Assembly: GCA_022266195.1 (NCBI GenBank)
Contig: WHVY01000002.1
Location: 5,781,001-5,845,000, forward strand
Origin: Tetranychus cinnabarinus
Taxonomy: Eukaryota > Arthropoda > Arachnida > Trombidiformes > Tetranychidae
DNA length: 64,000 nt
Direction of reading: 5' to 3'
Shown piece by piece: positions 35,401-49,620 of the stretch. Position 1 is the stretch's first letter, and every line of letters begins with the position of its first letter. The translations under genes and the position numbers were made by a program. The notes below the pieces were generated by a model, which saw only the letters and a program-made list of their open reading frames with translations, was not told the origin of the DNA and ran no database searches.

Positions 35401-38400
35401 CTAACTCTGGAACTTGAATCTTCAGTTTATTTTGCATTATTTGTGTGACAAGAAATTGAAGAGACTCTAAGCTGCTGCTTACAGAAGCAATATCTTTAGT
35501 CATTAGAGGTGATTGATTCTGGCGAGACTCATTTAGCATGAAGTTAAAAAACCTCAAAAGAAGAAAATTTGATTGCTTTTATCAATGGAACGAGTGTTAT
35601 GAAACATTTAAAACTCTGAAAGTCGAGATTGAGAGTTGATTTTTTAATGATTGCATTTGATTTGAACCAAGCGTACATTTTGATTTGCCAAGAAACAATA
35701 AATTAGCTGGAAGTTTTCAAATTGAATAAAAACACTTCAATAAAATACAAGGAGGCAATTCATTCACCCGGTATGAGTTCAATTTAGAAGCGACCACAAG
35801 ACCCGGTGGTCCAAAAGTACAATCAAATTTTCACTCTAACCTTGAATTTGCACTTGTAATGTAAAGCTAACTAACCTCTTCAAGCTGACCGAGAAGGTTG
35901 AGGTTTGTGCATCGCTTTAGGTAACGATACGGTTAAATTGACTGTGAATCAAGAGATTGACTTGAAATAAAAAAGTGTTTGATTGAATTAAGGCGTCTCC
36001 ATTGTTGACTAATTAAGGTTTGCTCAAACATATTAAACTAATATAAATGGAACAAGTAGAAAAGGTAAAGAGAGAAAAATACTTGAAAATAGAAAAGTAA
36101 GAGAAGAAGATGATGAGGATGAGAAGGAGGAGGAGGAGGGAAATGTATAAATGATGATTGATGCTTTTTTTGTAGGTGATTTTCAAATTAACTTTGAGGC
36201 TTTGTTGGATCAGCAGGTTTAACCAAAATTAGGTGTTGGGCAAGTAATGATGATAATGATGTTCATCATCATCCTCATCTTCATCAAATGAATCAGAGAA
36301 GTATAAACAAGCGAAGATGCAATTCTGTAGATCCTTTGTTTACTTAATTTTTTTTCTGTTAAACTTTTCTCTTCGCTTTATTACGTGAGAAAAAAAACAA
36401 TTACAATTTAATTAGATAAAACTAATAGTAATATAATAATCATGATAATTAGAAGTTGTTTATGTGAAGAAATAGGTAGACTGTTTATGTTTCAATTTTT
36501 CAATCAACAGAAAAAGTTTCAATTCTCAAGTTACTCAGTCTACAATGGAAATTGGATGAAAATGAATTTTTTTTGTTTCATGACATTTCCTCAACATTTA
36601 ACTCATTGCCTTTCAAGTTAATCTCATTTGTAAATAAACATATTTCATCTTCGAGTAAACTTCATTGATTGAAATGGCGATTGAAAAAAAGTAACAAAAA
36701 AGCAATGAAATTTTTCGGTGCTTACAAAATGTTAGTGACCTTCTTTTGTGTGTCTAATGTTTAAGAAGATTTGCGAGTGAGAAAAGAAAGAAGAAGATAA
36801 AAAGAGAAGAAAAGAAGATGAAAAGAAATTTTTCTTGTTCTTTTTGCTTTATCAACCAATAGAAGGATAAATTGATGGAGGAATGCAGAATAAGAATCAT
36901 ACTAATCTGTAATTTGCCATTGAATGTTGCAAGGAATAATTGATAATCAGAATTGATTGATTTCAAAGTTTACAGTTTTCAAGTGTCACTTTCAAGGCTT
37001 CAGCTTCATTTGTTTTCAGATCAAGTTTCACACATTCGTGAAACTCGGAAAACAACAAATTTCAGGGTTAATTTACATGAAATTGTTTCCATCAACAAAT
37101 TTTCTCATCACAAACAAACTGAATAAAGACTCAAAACTGGAATAAATTTTTCTCCCAAAAGTTGAAAAATCTCACGCGAAAACTGGAGTAAAAAAGTTCC
37201 TCAAAAACTTCATCAAAAAGTCAGAAATTTCACTTTTCGAAATTCGATTCAATCGAAGTTTTCAAATTACATTTTCACGATTTCAAATTCAATCCATTTC
37301 CACAAAATCACACGACCTTCACCAGTAACAAACTTGAATGAAAAAGGTTCAATTTTTCAACTTTTAAAAGGAAAAATCATTTTTTCCATTTTCACTGAAT
37401 AACATTAGTTGGTCCAATCGAATCAAGACTTAATTTCAATGTTTGTTTCTTTTCGATTTTCGATGTCAACTGACTTGAATGATGCTTCAAGATGGTCAAT
37501 CATGATAAACATTGAACCTGACAATAATCAATTAAACTGCGAACATGATAATTTGGATAAAATGAAATTACTCTTTCCTTGTATAGCAAAGTATAATGTT
37601 GAACTTGAAGCGATTAAAGAAGCAAAAATATTCACCCTTATTATGTTAATTTATGGTAACAAGTTCACGGTCAGTTGATGATGATAATGATAATGATGAT
37701 AATATAGAAAGGCTGAACAAGAGAAGAAGAAGAAGAAAGGTTAAAGGTTAAACTAATTTGATTTGAGAGGTTCAACTAACTTGATTGTTGACAAGCGTAT
37801 CAAACCAATGTCATTATTGGTTATCTGCATATTACGCCAATTTTTCATCTTAACTTCATCACTCATCATCTGCATCTTGATCCTCCTTCAACTCTTTTCA
37901 CTCGGACAGTAACAGTATTGCCATTAAAAGCGATCAAAATCAACCTTTAATAAGGTCTCTTCTTGTTTCATAACTGGACCATTATCATGTCCATAAGCTA
38001 TCATCAAGGAGCAACCATTTTCAACGGTTAGAAATGATCAACATGATTTGCTGTTCATCATTACTCTAATGCTTTTCCTTATTCATCATCTTCCATCAAT
38101 GAATAAATTGAAATTTTCTGGCCTTCTTTTGCTTCCATTTTACATTCTTTAATCCGATGAGTGGAAGGCAAAAAGTAATCATTAAAATGCTATTCACTAT
38201 TTCACTTTAAGTTTTTCCTTCTCAGCCTTTCATCCAAAGATTCAATTTTTCAAATCATTTGATTGATGAAAAGTTATGGTAAACTTGATCAACTTACAAT
38301 TTGATTCAAAATCTCGAGTTAACCCACACTTTTCCTCTCCAAATGTTAACCTTTTAATGAATTTCATTACCAATAAGTTGATGATAATTGCAAGTGAAAA

Positions 38401-41400
38401 AAGACATTTTAATGTTTTCTTTAATTGTATCAATTTTGAAGAGCAACTAACATGTTAAACATTCAATAGAAATGGTGAAATTAATTTGTAATTTTTCTCA
38501 GTTCATGTTCTTTGCGCAGTTTCACCTGATCAAGATTCATGATGAAAAATACTGGTTCATGAGAGGCTGATGAATACGCAGAATCTGGCAAATGGCGAAT
38601 GAATAAATAAAAAGAGTTTGGTAAACACTTGAAATGTTTAATTATTTTCAATGTTCAATATCAATATCCACTTGATTAATAATAAAGTTTAACATTTTGT
38701 TTGTCGTTTGGCTGAAACCATCAGCTGAAAATGTAACACAAGATGAAATATTCACAAATTTGATAATTGAATAAATGAATAGAGAGAAAGTTATTGACCC
38801 AGATAGGAAATGGTTTTTCATGAGGCAACAACAGCAAATAGGGAAAAAAAATGCTGAACAAAAGGAAGTCTGAAGCAAAAAAAGTCTCAACATTAACAAA
38901 AGATTGTCTATTCGTGTACATATTTATTGAGAGTAAACCATTAGCTTCATTTGAAAAGGTTCACATGATCATCTTCATGATCATCCTCTCTTGTCTTCAA
39001 CTTTTCCTTCTCCAAATGGAAATTATCATTTTCTTCTCTTCATATCATATTCATCTGGATTCATTGGAACCAGGCAATGAAAATCAATTTCCTCTTCAGA
39101 ACCAACCAGTTGAAGAAGACACAAAAAGGAAAGCAAAAATTTGGAAGACAAAAAAAGTAAGAAGAGTGAAGAGAGAGAAAAGTAGCTGAGTAAAGAAGAT
39201 GCAAAATGATGATGTTGATGATGAGAGAAGATGAGGAGAGATGAGAAAAGATGAGAGAGAGGTTAGTTTTGCTTGCGGCTAATGCTTGTCATTTCTACCT
39301 GTAAAGGTTGCAGTCTTGTTTACTCTGGAACGAATTGGTGAAAAACATCGATCACTCGTAATGTTTATCAGTAAACTTATTGTACATTTTCTTCGCCTTC
39401 TCACCTTATCCATTTTTAGGCCGATTACCTGCCCTGGTTTCCACTTTTGACCAAGAGAAGGACAACAACAACAAAGCTGACCTGATAATCCCCTAAAGGG
39501 CATAAATGTACCTTTTGTATCGTTATTGGTGTTTCGTCTTGCTTTACCTTCCTTTCCTCATTTCATTTCATTTGCATGCAAATCAACAGTGAAAAGTCAC
39601 TTTCCTCTTTCGACATTTTATTAACATTATCATCATTGTTATTAATTTTCCTCTTCTTCTTCTTCTTTCTTCATTCACTTTCAAATCTTTTTTTCTCTCT
39701 TCCTTTGGTCACTACTTATAGAACTGTTTATTTGTTGTTGACAGGGTTGACCATCATTGCTCAGTTAACCTTTGCCTTTTTTGCTTCCACTTTTGTGTAA
39801 CCTGTTTAATTTGACTCTTTCCTTAACCTTTAAGATTAACCTTTAAGGAAAAGCCATTGACCAAGCCCAACCTTTAAAGGTAGTTTCAAACTCATTTTTA
39901 CAATTTTCACGGTCAAGAAAGCATAATGTCCAACAAAAAGAAGAGGAAAAAAAAGAAGAAGCAAAAATGTTGAAAAGAATGGCGAAAAAGAGAAAAGTGT
40001 CTTCAAAAATTAGTACATTAATATACTTAATAATTTCTTTATTTGCCAATTTAAATTCAATTCAACTCTTTTTGTTCCAACAAATGGACAATTTCATGTA
40101 AAGGTTAAGGTGTGTTAACGAGATAAAAGTCAACAAGAAGCGTAAAGAAGGTTAAATTACGTTTTTTTTTCAATTTCATTCATTTCCACATTAAACCAAG
40201 TCTAGATAATTATCATTTGCTTGGTAAACAGTAATCTTATAATCTCATGATAATAATGTTTGCTCATGATATTTAAACTGCAATCAAACATTTGCAAGGT
40301 GAAAATGGGAAGCAATGAAGATTGCAAGTGAATGAAAAAAAAAGAAGAGAAAATGCGAAAATATTTTTACCCACAAACGTCAACCTTTTATCATAACCCA
40401 AAACTGGGAGTGAAGCTGGGAGTGAAAGTTATCAAAATAATGAAGCTTATCACTTTTTTTCTCCTCATCGCCTTCTTTAGCCACAAATTTAATGTTATCA
40501 TTTGGGGTTAACTGAGGAATTTTTGGAATGGATAACATTCCATAGTTTTTGCAGATAAATATTGCTGTTGACTTGAGAGAGAAAAAGAAGAGAAGAAAAG
40601 AATTAGAAAAAATAAATAGATTCTGAGTTACAGTCCAATAGACTTTTACTTTGACTCGCATTATTTCAATTATTTTTTTTCACTTCTTCTTCTTGCTTGC
40701 ACTCTTCAAATCAACTGAGTTGTTTGCCGGTTAAAATAGATTCATACGGAAAGATGGATTTTTATCAACTTTATTTTAATTCTGCATGCCATTTACCCAC
40801 TCTACTGAATCTTTCATCATTTTTATCATCATTTACCAAATTTTTTTTCTTTACTTTTTTCTCTTCTTTTCATCTCTTCTCTTCTGCTCTACTTTTCCGA
40901 TGAACACTTTGGTACATTTACTTGATGATAAACTCTTGATGATTAAAATTATTAAAATTCATTTTTCTCTTCTTCTTCTTTGTTGGATTCTTTCTGGAAC
41001 TTGATGAGAAATTAAACTGTACACTTGATCAGATGCTATTCTTTCATGGATTATGATGGAAATTGATGGAGAAAATTTAGATTCTCATCTTTACTCGTTA
41101 TTTATCATTTCATTTCGTCACAGTTTTCATCAAAAGTCATTTTGCAATTTCGTTTTTTCTGCTTCTCTTCGTCCAATTTGGAACTCGCAAGTAACTAAAA
41201 AAGTAATGAATTTTGAGCAACTTTTCCCTTTTAATGAAAAAAAACAAAACATTGATCTGTAAATTAAGAGGCGTTGAAAGTCGATTAAAGTAATTGCATG
41301 TTTTTGCTTACAGTTGATGGGCTTGCCTGTTGTTAATGAGGATGCAATGCACACTAGATGAAGATGAGGTAAAGAAGGAAGAAAAGTTTACTTTTTTTTA

Positions 41401-44400
41401 TTCTTGAAATTATTTCTCCTCCTAATTCTGTGTATATATTTATGTATTTTCAAGTTTAGACGTTTAACCTTTCTTCAGCTTCTTTGGCTTTTGCAGATGA
41501 TATCCGTGATTCTGCGGTCAACCACAAAGAAGATGATGAAGATGATGAAGAAGAAGAAGATAACTACTATCGCTAACCATATTTAAGGTTAAAATATTTA
41601 ACTTACCGATCCCTTTTTGCAGGTCTCTGATGATGAAGGAAAACTCAGCATCAATTCACAGTCATGATTTTCAACACTTGCAACTTACCACGTGATATAT
41701 GGTTATTTATCCCCCGAGACTCATCAAAACAACAGGCAAGGTTGTTAATAGCTATTTTTTACCTTCAATTTTTTCTTCTTCTTCTTGTTCGCCTTTTTTA
41801 CCTCTCCAAGGCTTTGCCCATAGGCCATTGCTATAAAAAATGCAAGGTGTGGTTAATGGATTTTAACTTTTTTTTTGTTTGTCCACATTCATCTCAAAGT
41901 GTAAGTCAAAGGAAAAAAACAAGAAAAAATTGTAATTTTCTCTTGTTTTTTCTTTTTCTTTTCTCTTTTTTATTTACTCTTCTCACTCGGTAAATACAAA
42001 TAATCTCATTATTTAATGAAAGCTAATCATTAAACTATCAAACCTCAGATTGTTACAGTTTTTGCACGCTACTTCTAAGCGACTGTAAACCACTTGAAGG
42101 CACAAATTGATCGGTAAAACTTTAAAACGGAAAATGTGTGAAAAGTGGAAAAATTAATTAAACAAAGGTTAAACTGCAAGTTTACCGAAGATGGGATTAG
42201 TCGAAAGGCAATTCAAGAACTTGACTCAGAACAAAACTTTTCGCTGTAAACTGATGGCAAAGGATTGTTTGGAAATGAAAACTTGTCATTTTGATAGCAA
42301 CTTCATCTAAACCATCGATCGGTATCATAAGGTTACTTTGCATTACCATTGAAATAAGATGAACTTTTATGCAAATCACAAAATGCTTTTTACTTTGTTT
42401 GTACATTTACGGATAAAACATAAATTCAATTCAACAGTTGAATCAGATAAATATCCAAATGAAAAGAAATTTTTGGATGAAATTTTGGTAACTTTTCAAT
42501 GTCATCTTGGATTATCTATTTTTAAGTCTTTACTTCGAAGAGAGTTTTTCATTTTTTTCCAGGATGAAATTTTCTCTCATTTCAATTCATTTGTTGATAT
42601 TAACAGTGAAATTCCTTTAACCCGAAAGAAAAGTGATACCTTGATATTGCATAATTGAAAGTTTATCTGAAAAATGGTGGATTAGAGTTGCAATAATAAG
42701 TATGTTCAACATTGAATGATAATAGCGATGAAATCAATGGTTACAAGTTGAACATTTGAAATGAAAGGAAAGCAAAAGTGCAACAAGACTTGGAGCAAAA
42801 AATGGTTACAAATATTTGTTGCTGTAAAATGATATGTTGTTTCCTCTTCATTCTTGGTGTTGCCCATTCAATGGTGTTGCGTCTTCCATTTCATTCATGT
42901 TACCTTCAAGGTTCACCATTTTAATATTAAATATCAGAATGATGTTGATGATGCAAAAAAAGAAGAAGAAGAAGATGAGAAAAGAGCAAGAAATGTGAGA
43001 GGATTAATGGTTTCTACTGTTGATTGAAAGTAGAGAGTAAAGTGGGAGGGAAATGAATCGCAAGCGAGAAACAAAGTTAATATTAAAACGTGTTTCACGA
43101 TCAAAATTACCATCAACAGAACAAGAGAAGAGAAGAAGAAAAAAAAAGTTGAATGAAGAAAAACCGACAAAAAGTAGAAAAGGAATCAAATAACTTTACC
43201 ATAAACATAAACATTAACATCATCATCATCAACATTCAACATATTGTACAAAAATTTACTCCTTTTATTGTCGCCTTAACCAGACAACATTAGGCCGACT
43301 TTGGGCAGGAAATCCTAACGATTTCACATAATTTCCAAGTGAAGGGAAAGAAAGTATTCAATGTTAATTTGTAACAAATCAAATTCTCACAAATTAACAT
43401 TTAAATTTCAGCCAACAATGAACTTGTCAGAAGTGATCAAGTGCATTGAAAAACCTTTCCGTTCTGATTCGTCACAATCCCAAAATCCTTAAAATAACAG
43501 ACTTTCAGAATTGTTTTAATCGATTTACTTACAAAAACTCAAAGATCACAAAATAAATCAAAGCGATTTGCACACTTAATATGCTTGCGCTGGAAATGAA
43601 TCAATCTCGATGAAAAGCTTTTTAATCATTTCTTGTAATCAGATTCATTGATTAAACTTTCAAAAGCATAAAGATCTTTCCATTTCGGAATTTTGATTTT
43701 TAGAATTAGAGATTTTCAGTAATTCTGAAAATCGATGAATCAAAATACGACTTTGACTTTTGAATATAATCGAGTGAATTTCGTTTTCTAATCAAATTCC
43801 GACTTCTAATCCTTTAATAGTTCTGATTCATTTAGAGCTTATGTTAAAACTAGAAAAGTTGACTTTACCGTTTAACTAGTTGTGCACGGCTTTTGGTCAC
43901 TTTTCATTGAATCTTCATCTTGACCTTAATGGACTCAAGGTTCAACTTTGTTGCTTACCTGGCTAAGTGATAAGTGTAGCCAGAAAAGGTGCAAATTCAA
44001 ATCTCATCACTTCCTTCTCCTTCAACTTGAAGGCCAATTCCTATTCATCACCATCTTTCCCCTTCTTCTCCTCCTTATCTCCCTCCATCAGATTCATCAT
44101 CTTTTCCACCCTCACTTTTCATTACCTTTATATCCCAATGTTGCCTTCAAGCTATTTTTTTGGACTCTTTTCATTCAACAATAATTATCACTCATTTTAA
44201 TGATAACTCAAGGTATAAATTTAAATATCATTACCATTCAATCATTAAACAGTCTAAACATTTAACCAAGAAAAAAATGTCTGACAATTGAAACGGGAAA
44301 ACATGAAAAAAATGTTCATCAGGAAACTGAGCAAAACAAGAGGCAAAACTACAGAACGTAAAACTCAATGCAATACTCTCGATCAAACAGAAGAGAGAGA

Positions 44401-46598
44401 AAAAAATTCGACTGTTTACCTGGAAAATTGCGATAGGAAAATACAGTCGGTTGTTTACTTGATGACATTCACATTAATCTGTTAACACAAACCGTTTAAA
44501 GCTTTACACAAACAACCATTGAAAGGTGACTATAAATGTACTTCTATGTATACATATCCATGTGTGTACATCACCATTATTTGATTGAAACAGAAGCAAA
44601 AAGTTAACAGCAAATAATGATCGTAAACCCACAGTTGGTTTACACTCGCAATAATAAAATTAAACTGATACTACGAGCAATGAGAATGATTTGCTTGTTC
44701 AACAAAAAGCTACTCCAAACTTGGTTGAGGAAACAGTTGAGCTAAAGCCTCTTGAAGTGAAAAAAATACGTAGAAACGGCAACTTCAATATTTACCCAAC
44801 TATCATTATAAAACATTGAATGTTTATCTGTCTGTATTTGTTCATCATCAGTTTATCCTCTCGATTCGTGAATGAAGCGAACAAAAAGAGAAAAAAATGA
44901 ATCTGAAAACTTGAAGTTTGGTCAACGTTTAAAGACTTTTTAAGTGATTAAACAAATTGTTTCATGAAAATGTGAAAACTCGACTTTTGATTGATACGCT
45001 TTTTGTAGCAACTTGACTGGTCAAAGTGTAATTGGAAAGCTGGACAAACACGAACATGACAAATGTGATGAACAAGAGGAAAGACAATGAAAATGATTAA
45101 AGTTATTGAAGCAAATTAATCAACAAAAGATGAAATTTTTTTTCCAAATTTTGGACAAAATTTTCTCTTCGATTTGGAAATGAAAAAATGATTGAGTTGA
45201 TCAATTATTTGTTTCATTAAATTGCTCTCATCAAATGTTTTCGTTATTAATTTTCATCTTTAATCTCTTGTCATGATTAATCTTGAAAAAGACTTTTATT
45301 GCTTTTCGAGTTTTCAGTTTCTCAGAATTTTTCAACTTTTCCAACTTCTTTTGTTGCCATTGTAACAATTGAAAATGTTTACGAATGTTTCCTGCATAAA
45401 CAGTTAGGATTGTTGATTAATTTTTGCGTCAAAATATTGAACCACAAAATGGGAAAACTAAAGATTCTGGTAATCACAACTTCGCTTGTTCATCAACTTA
45501 GAATTTTTCAATTTTATCCATTTTCTCTTCTTGTGGTGTATAGTGTTATCAAAATGAAACGAAGCAAAAATTTTCCGCTTTACTTTATGTTGGCCAAAAT
45601 TGTGAAAAGATGGAAAAAGAAGAAAAAATTGAGTGAAAGTTGAATTAATTTTGAAATGTTTATAATGATTAATTTGTTGAGTTGAACGTTGATTATTTTT
45701 CATTTTCAAGTTTACTTCATTTAGTTGGCGTTCAAGATTGATTGTTATCAAATTGATGGATTTCACTTTTTCAAACTCAACTTCAATTTTGATGTTGATA
45801 ATTAATCGATAAGTTGAAGAAAATTGAATGAATATTTGCGAGAAACATTAACGTTCCTTTCAACCAAAGAATCAATCAACTTGTACCAAATGAAGCGCAT
45901 TTACCTTTTCACGAGTTTTCATTAGCCATCATTGTGACGGCCGATTGTGACCTTTTTTTGCAACTGATTTGCCATGAAGAACATGGAAAACATGAAGAAA
46001 TAAAAACCAAAACATGGATAAACTTTTAATCTAAACTGAATCTCATGTGAAACTGTAAAATGGCGCAATGAAATGAATTATCTGTTTCCGGTTTCAGTCA
46101 AGCTTTCTGGTGACACTTTGATCATTAAATATGATAAACTGAGAAGGAAACTTGACAACATTTACCGAATCACCTTGGATACCTTCAGTTAACACCATTA
46201 TTTATTGCACTTGAAGGATAATTTTTCATTGGCTCAATGACAATGTTTAATCGTACATTAAGAATGTTCAATTTTGAGATTAAAAATTATCCAAATTTTG
46301 CCAGCTGTTTTGGAAAAGAGAATGAAAAATGTTCAATTTTCAATGAATTGATCAATTTTTCATGTTGCTCTTATTAGCCCTTTTTTTCATTGCATTTGCA
46401 GCGATTGAAGTTGAAGATTGAAATTTGCAAAAGCAAATCTAAAAGCTTCTGAATAAGTTGATGAAGTTTAAAACACAATTAATAGCACTTCAATCACTTT
46501 TAATGTGGTCATTACCAGTGAGAGTTGAACTTGCCTGAGCTCATCTTGTTACACCTTGGTAAAGGTAACAAACAAACAAAACATTGAATTGAAATGAT

Positions 46599-46619
46599 AA
46601 GAAGAAGAAGAAGAAGAAA
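46599..46619. repeat. (AAG)7 microsatellite
   Basis: About seven AAG/GAA units. Similar AAG or CTT runs occur at 30345-30363, 60291-60307 and elsewhere, always outside recognised genes. Confidence 0.8.
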
Positions 46620-46844
46620 GTTATGAAATCAATTGTAGTCAAGGTTAACATCATTACCTGGGAACGAAAGGTAAAAAATGCAAAAAGACTTAAAATGAAA
46701 ATGAAAATAGTCTAACCATTGGGTAAATGTTATCCTGGGAAAGGTTAACCTTCAGGTTGAGCTTTGAGTCAAACATAAGGTTAGCTGTAAGTGCAAGATC
46801 CGTTAAGACAACAGAAGATGAAGTGAGAATGGAAAGGTGAAAAC

Positions 46845-47045
46845 ATGATGAATATGTTATTTGGAAGCCTTTCACCACTTCTCATCATCATCATCCTCCT
46901 TTTGTTGCATCCTCAAGATCCAGTTCAATCATCATCATTCGTCATCATAATTTTGCTTCTTGTTACCCTTATTGTGAGATTAGGTGTGATTGGGAAAAAC
47001 ATGAACGTAATTGCATCTCTTGGTAAAGACCTTTATGATTATTGA
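46845..47045 (+). CDS. Doubtful 66-codon frame with two hydrophobic segments
   Basis: ATG at 46845 opens a frame to TGA 47043-47045. It has two Ile/Leu-rich segments split by a short polar loop, then Arg-Leu-Gly-Val-Ile-Gly-Lys-Asn. The second segment faintly recalls the first membrane helix of a rhodopsin-type receptor. However, much of the hydrophobicity comes from TCATCATC repeats, which encode Ile and Ser in this frame. No further helices follow. Probably chance. Confidence 0.12.
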   Translation: MMNMLFGSLSPLLIIIILLLLHPQDPVQSSSFVIIILLLVTLIVRLGVIGKNMNVIASLGKDLYDY

Positions 47046-48160
47046 TTGACAAAGCAACTTGCAGCCTTCTTCTGATGAAACATTGAATCAGTAAATTTAA
47101 GTTTCTTTTTTCTTCTTCTTCTTCTTCGCTTCAATATTGGCAACCCTGAGAATCAATTAAATTACATGAGACGAGTGATTGTTCATTTTATTGGTCAACA
47201 TCAATCTTAGCAGGGAAAATGTTATCAATAATCTGAGTAAATTAATTTCTACATTTTTTTTCTTGTTTACAATGAACACTGTCCACTGCAAAATTGAATA
47301 TCATCGCTTCTTCTTCTTCACTATCTGTCCAATTCATCTTTACACATTTTCATGATAAATGATAAATGATTGTAATCAATTGATTGTTCATCATCCATCA
47401 AAAGAAGCAACAAAAAAAGCTAAATAAATCAATAGTAAACCCAATGGAAAGAAACAGGTACAAAGCATTTAAAAGATGAACAAGGAAAAGTGAAACATTT
47501 TCTGTAAAATATTCAGAGTAAATCATGAGATAAAGATTCTCTTTCGCTTTGCCATGCTTTGCAATCGTCAACATCTTGCATCCATAATGATCAGTGCTCA
47601 GCCTTTACACTTGATGAAGTAACCTTTTAGATTCACATGCAATGAGACCAAAGAGGCAAAAACAAAAGATTGATCGAGACGAAAAAGGTTGAACAAGCAG
47701 ATGAAATTGATCAACTAAAGACAATGAACAGGTCTGATAACTGAATGGTAACATCTTTAGATCAGCACCCGACCATGGAGTGTCTCAATTTTGAATCTTC
47801 TTTTCCCTGTTTCTTCCAATTCGCTGCCAAGTTCCTTGTTTCCCTACAATTTTCAATGTTAACCACCAAACATATGCTTGTAAACACGCAAGTTGAATGA
47901 AATGTTGAAATGATCGCCAATTTCAGCACAAATTGCTGTTAAAGTTAAACTTGTTTGACAACAACTTTAACAAGGTAAATATATTTTTTTTGCTTTCCTT
48001 TTCTTCTTCTTCTTGTTCTGTTCATTTCTGAAAACAAATTGAAACAAAATAATAGGTGTAATAATGAGTAAAAATGTTGCCCAAGATGAAGTAAAAGAGA
48101 AAAGAGAAATTTTAATTTCTCTATTTTGATACTTTTTTCTGAATCAACACCATTTACTAG

Positions 48161-48229
48161 GTGCCAAAAGGATGTACAAACGGATATAACAGAGTTTCAT
48201 GTAGATTCCAACTTTTATTATAATCTCAG
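48161..48229 (+). CDS. Candidate internal coding exon, symmetric 69 bases
   Basis: The segment is bounded by an acceptor-like site (CCATTTACTAG, AG at 48159-48160) and a strong donor CTCAG/GTAAGTGG (GT at 48230-48231). With one leading base it reads Cys-Gln-Lys-Asp-Val-Gln-Thr-Asp-Ile-Thr-Glu-Phe-His and on to Asn-Phe-Tyr-Tyr-Asn-Leu, then two bases. It therefore keeps phase if skipped or included. Composition is balanced and there is no simple-sequence bias. One other frame closes at a TAA and the unspliced frame closes right after the donor. I cannot identify partner exons or a family. Confidence 0.28.
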
Positions 48230-48529
48230 GTAAGTGGCACTCACAAGAGAAGAAGGTAAAGAAATGAAAAAAGATGCTGTTGATGATGACAAAATCCACT
48301 TGATTGTAGCTTTTCAAAGAATGAAAACTTTTTTTTCGTCTGTTTTTTTACTCCCTTTCTCTCTCCATGAAAACTATTTTGTTGCATTTTATCATCTCGG
48401 TTCTTCCAACTATTCAGTCTATTCAGAATCTTTCAAGTGCTCAAACTCAGTGTATATTTTGGCTTCACACTTACCGATAACAATGATATATTATATTACA
48501 ACAACATTGATTGTGTTTTGAGAAGTACA

Positions 48530-49620
48530 CTTTAATATATTTTTTTCAAACAATTTGTCCGACTGATTATCAGCGTTTACAACAAAATGAATCTCAAAAA
48601 ATTCAGGTTAAGCCTAATTCAGTTTTTAATTTGAGTAAAATTAGCAGACCGACAAAGAGACTTATCTAGTAGACTGGTTAACTTAGTTTACCAAAAGTCA
48701 TCATCGGGTTACTTTGGCTTATAGTTGTGACAAATAGTTGAAAATAAACAAAAAGCAACTGAACTCATTTCATCGACCCATACAAGAGTAAAATATTACT
48801 CACTTGTCAGAGTTTAGTCAGAGCTAAAATGATAATTTTACATTAATATTGAAACAAAAATTTATGATTGATCAATGTAAGTCAACCAGCGATTAGAAAA
48901 TCTTGCAGCATAAATTGAACTCGCACAACACAAATGTCCTGCAAGGGCACTGCTTATCGTAGCTAGCTATGCTTTTCATCGATTGGTCATTAGAGTGATC
49001 CTCCGCTTGAAGATTTATCTAGTCTTTTCTAGCATACTAAATCTGCGTTTGAAGAGTTAAGCAATTATATGCAGTTTAAATAGCCATAGTGTCTTTGCTT
49101 ATGCAGATGAAGAAATAAAATTTATTTCTTTAAACCTTTCCGCCAGTGCATGTGAGCGAGCGTTCGAATTCGTTTAAATTCGAGCATTATTACGATTAAT
49201 GAAATTCACTCAGCTCGGCTGATTCTATAAGAATGTTCAGTTTCATCTGAAAACTCGAGTGACAAAAAAAGCTTAAAAGTCACATCTGAGCTACATAGAG
49301 TCTTGATAGCATCTATTTTACCCTGAATAACTTGAATCAAACTTTTGTGCTTAATGTGACACGCAACAAAAAAGATTATCTTTAGTAGAGCTTAGTCTTT
49401 GCTTAGCTGAGACTAATAAACTGAATACTTGATCAGGTACCAAGAGTAACAATTTGTAAGATTTCGATTGGCTTGAATCGTGATCGAAATCCAAAGCCAG
49501 TACAAGGTTATTTGTTATTATTATTGTGATAATGAACAAATCTCTCGAGTTCACTTCAGATTTACTTTGATTTGATTTTGTTCTAATAAACATTTCAAAT
49601 TAGAAGTGTTTAAAACGAAA
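48530..49620. other. Stretch with few simple repeats, all frames closed
   Basis: The texture differs from the flanks: mixed words such as GTAGCTAGCTATG (48959-48971) and GCGAGCGTTCGAATTCG near 49157, and no ATC or AAG runs. The longest frame is 80 codons (minus, 49351-49593) without a motif. An old, decayed transposon is possible, but no terminal repeats were found by eye. Confidence 0.3.

Larger units (their letters stand above)
32500..48160. other. Non-coding stretch, about 15.7 kb
   Basis: No gene here can be defended. It holds a possible 31-base micro-exon at 34610-34640 on plus (TTTAATTGTAG acceptor, GAGAG/GTAAGTTG donor, ATG at 34612). An acceptor at 35126-35127 is followed by 18 open codons. 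There is an AGG run at 36125-36140, three AACCTTTAA(A)G words at 39825-39880, and AAG/CTT runs (for example 46599-46619 and near 47112-47128). Open frames of 89-114 codons at 37409, 38851, 41664, 42359 and 45299 show no family motifs. Confidence 0.5.

Noticed and set aside
46845..47045. Possible first helix of a rhodopsin-type receptor
   Set aside because: The hydrophobic run is largely encoded by TCATCATC repeats, and no other receptor helices follow.
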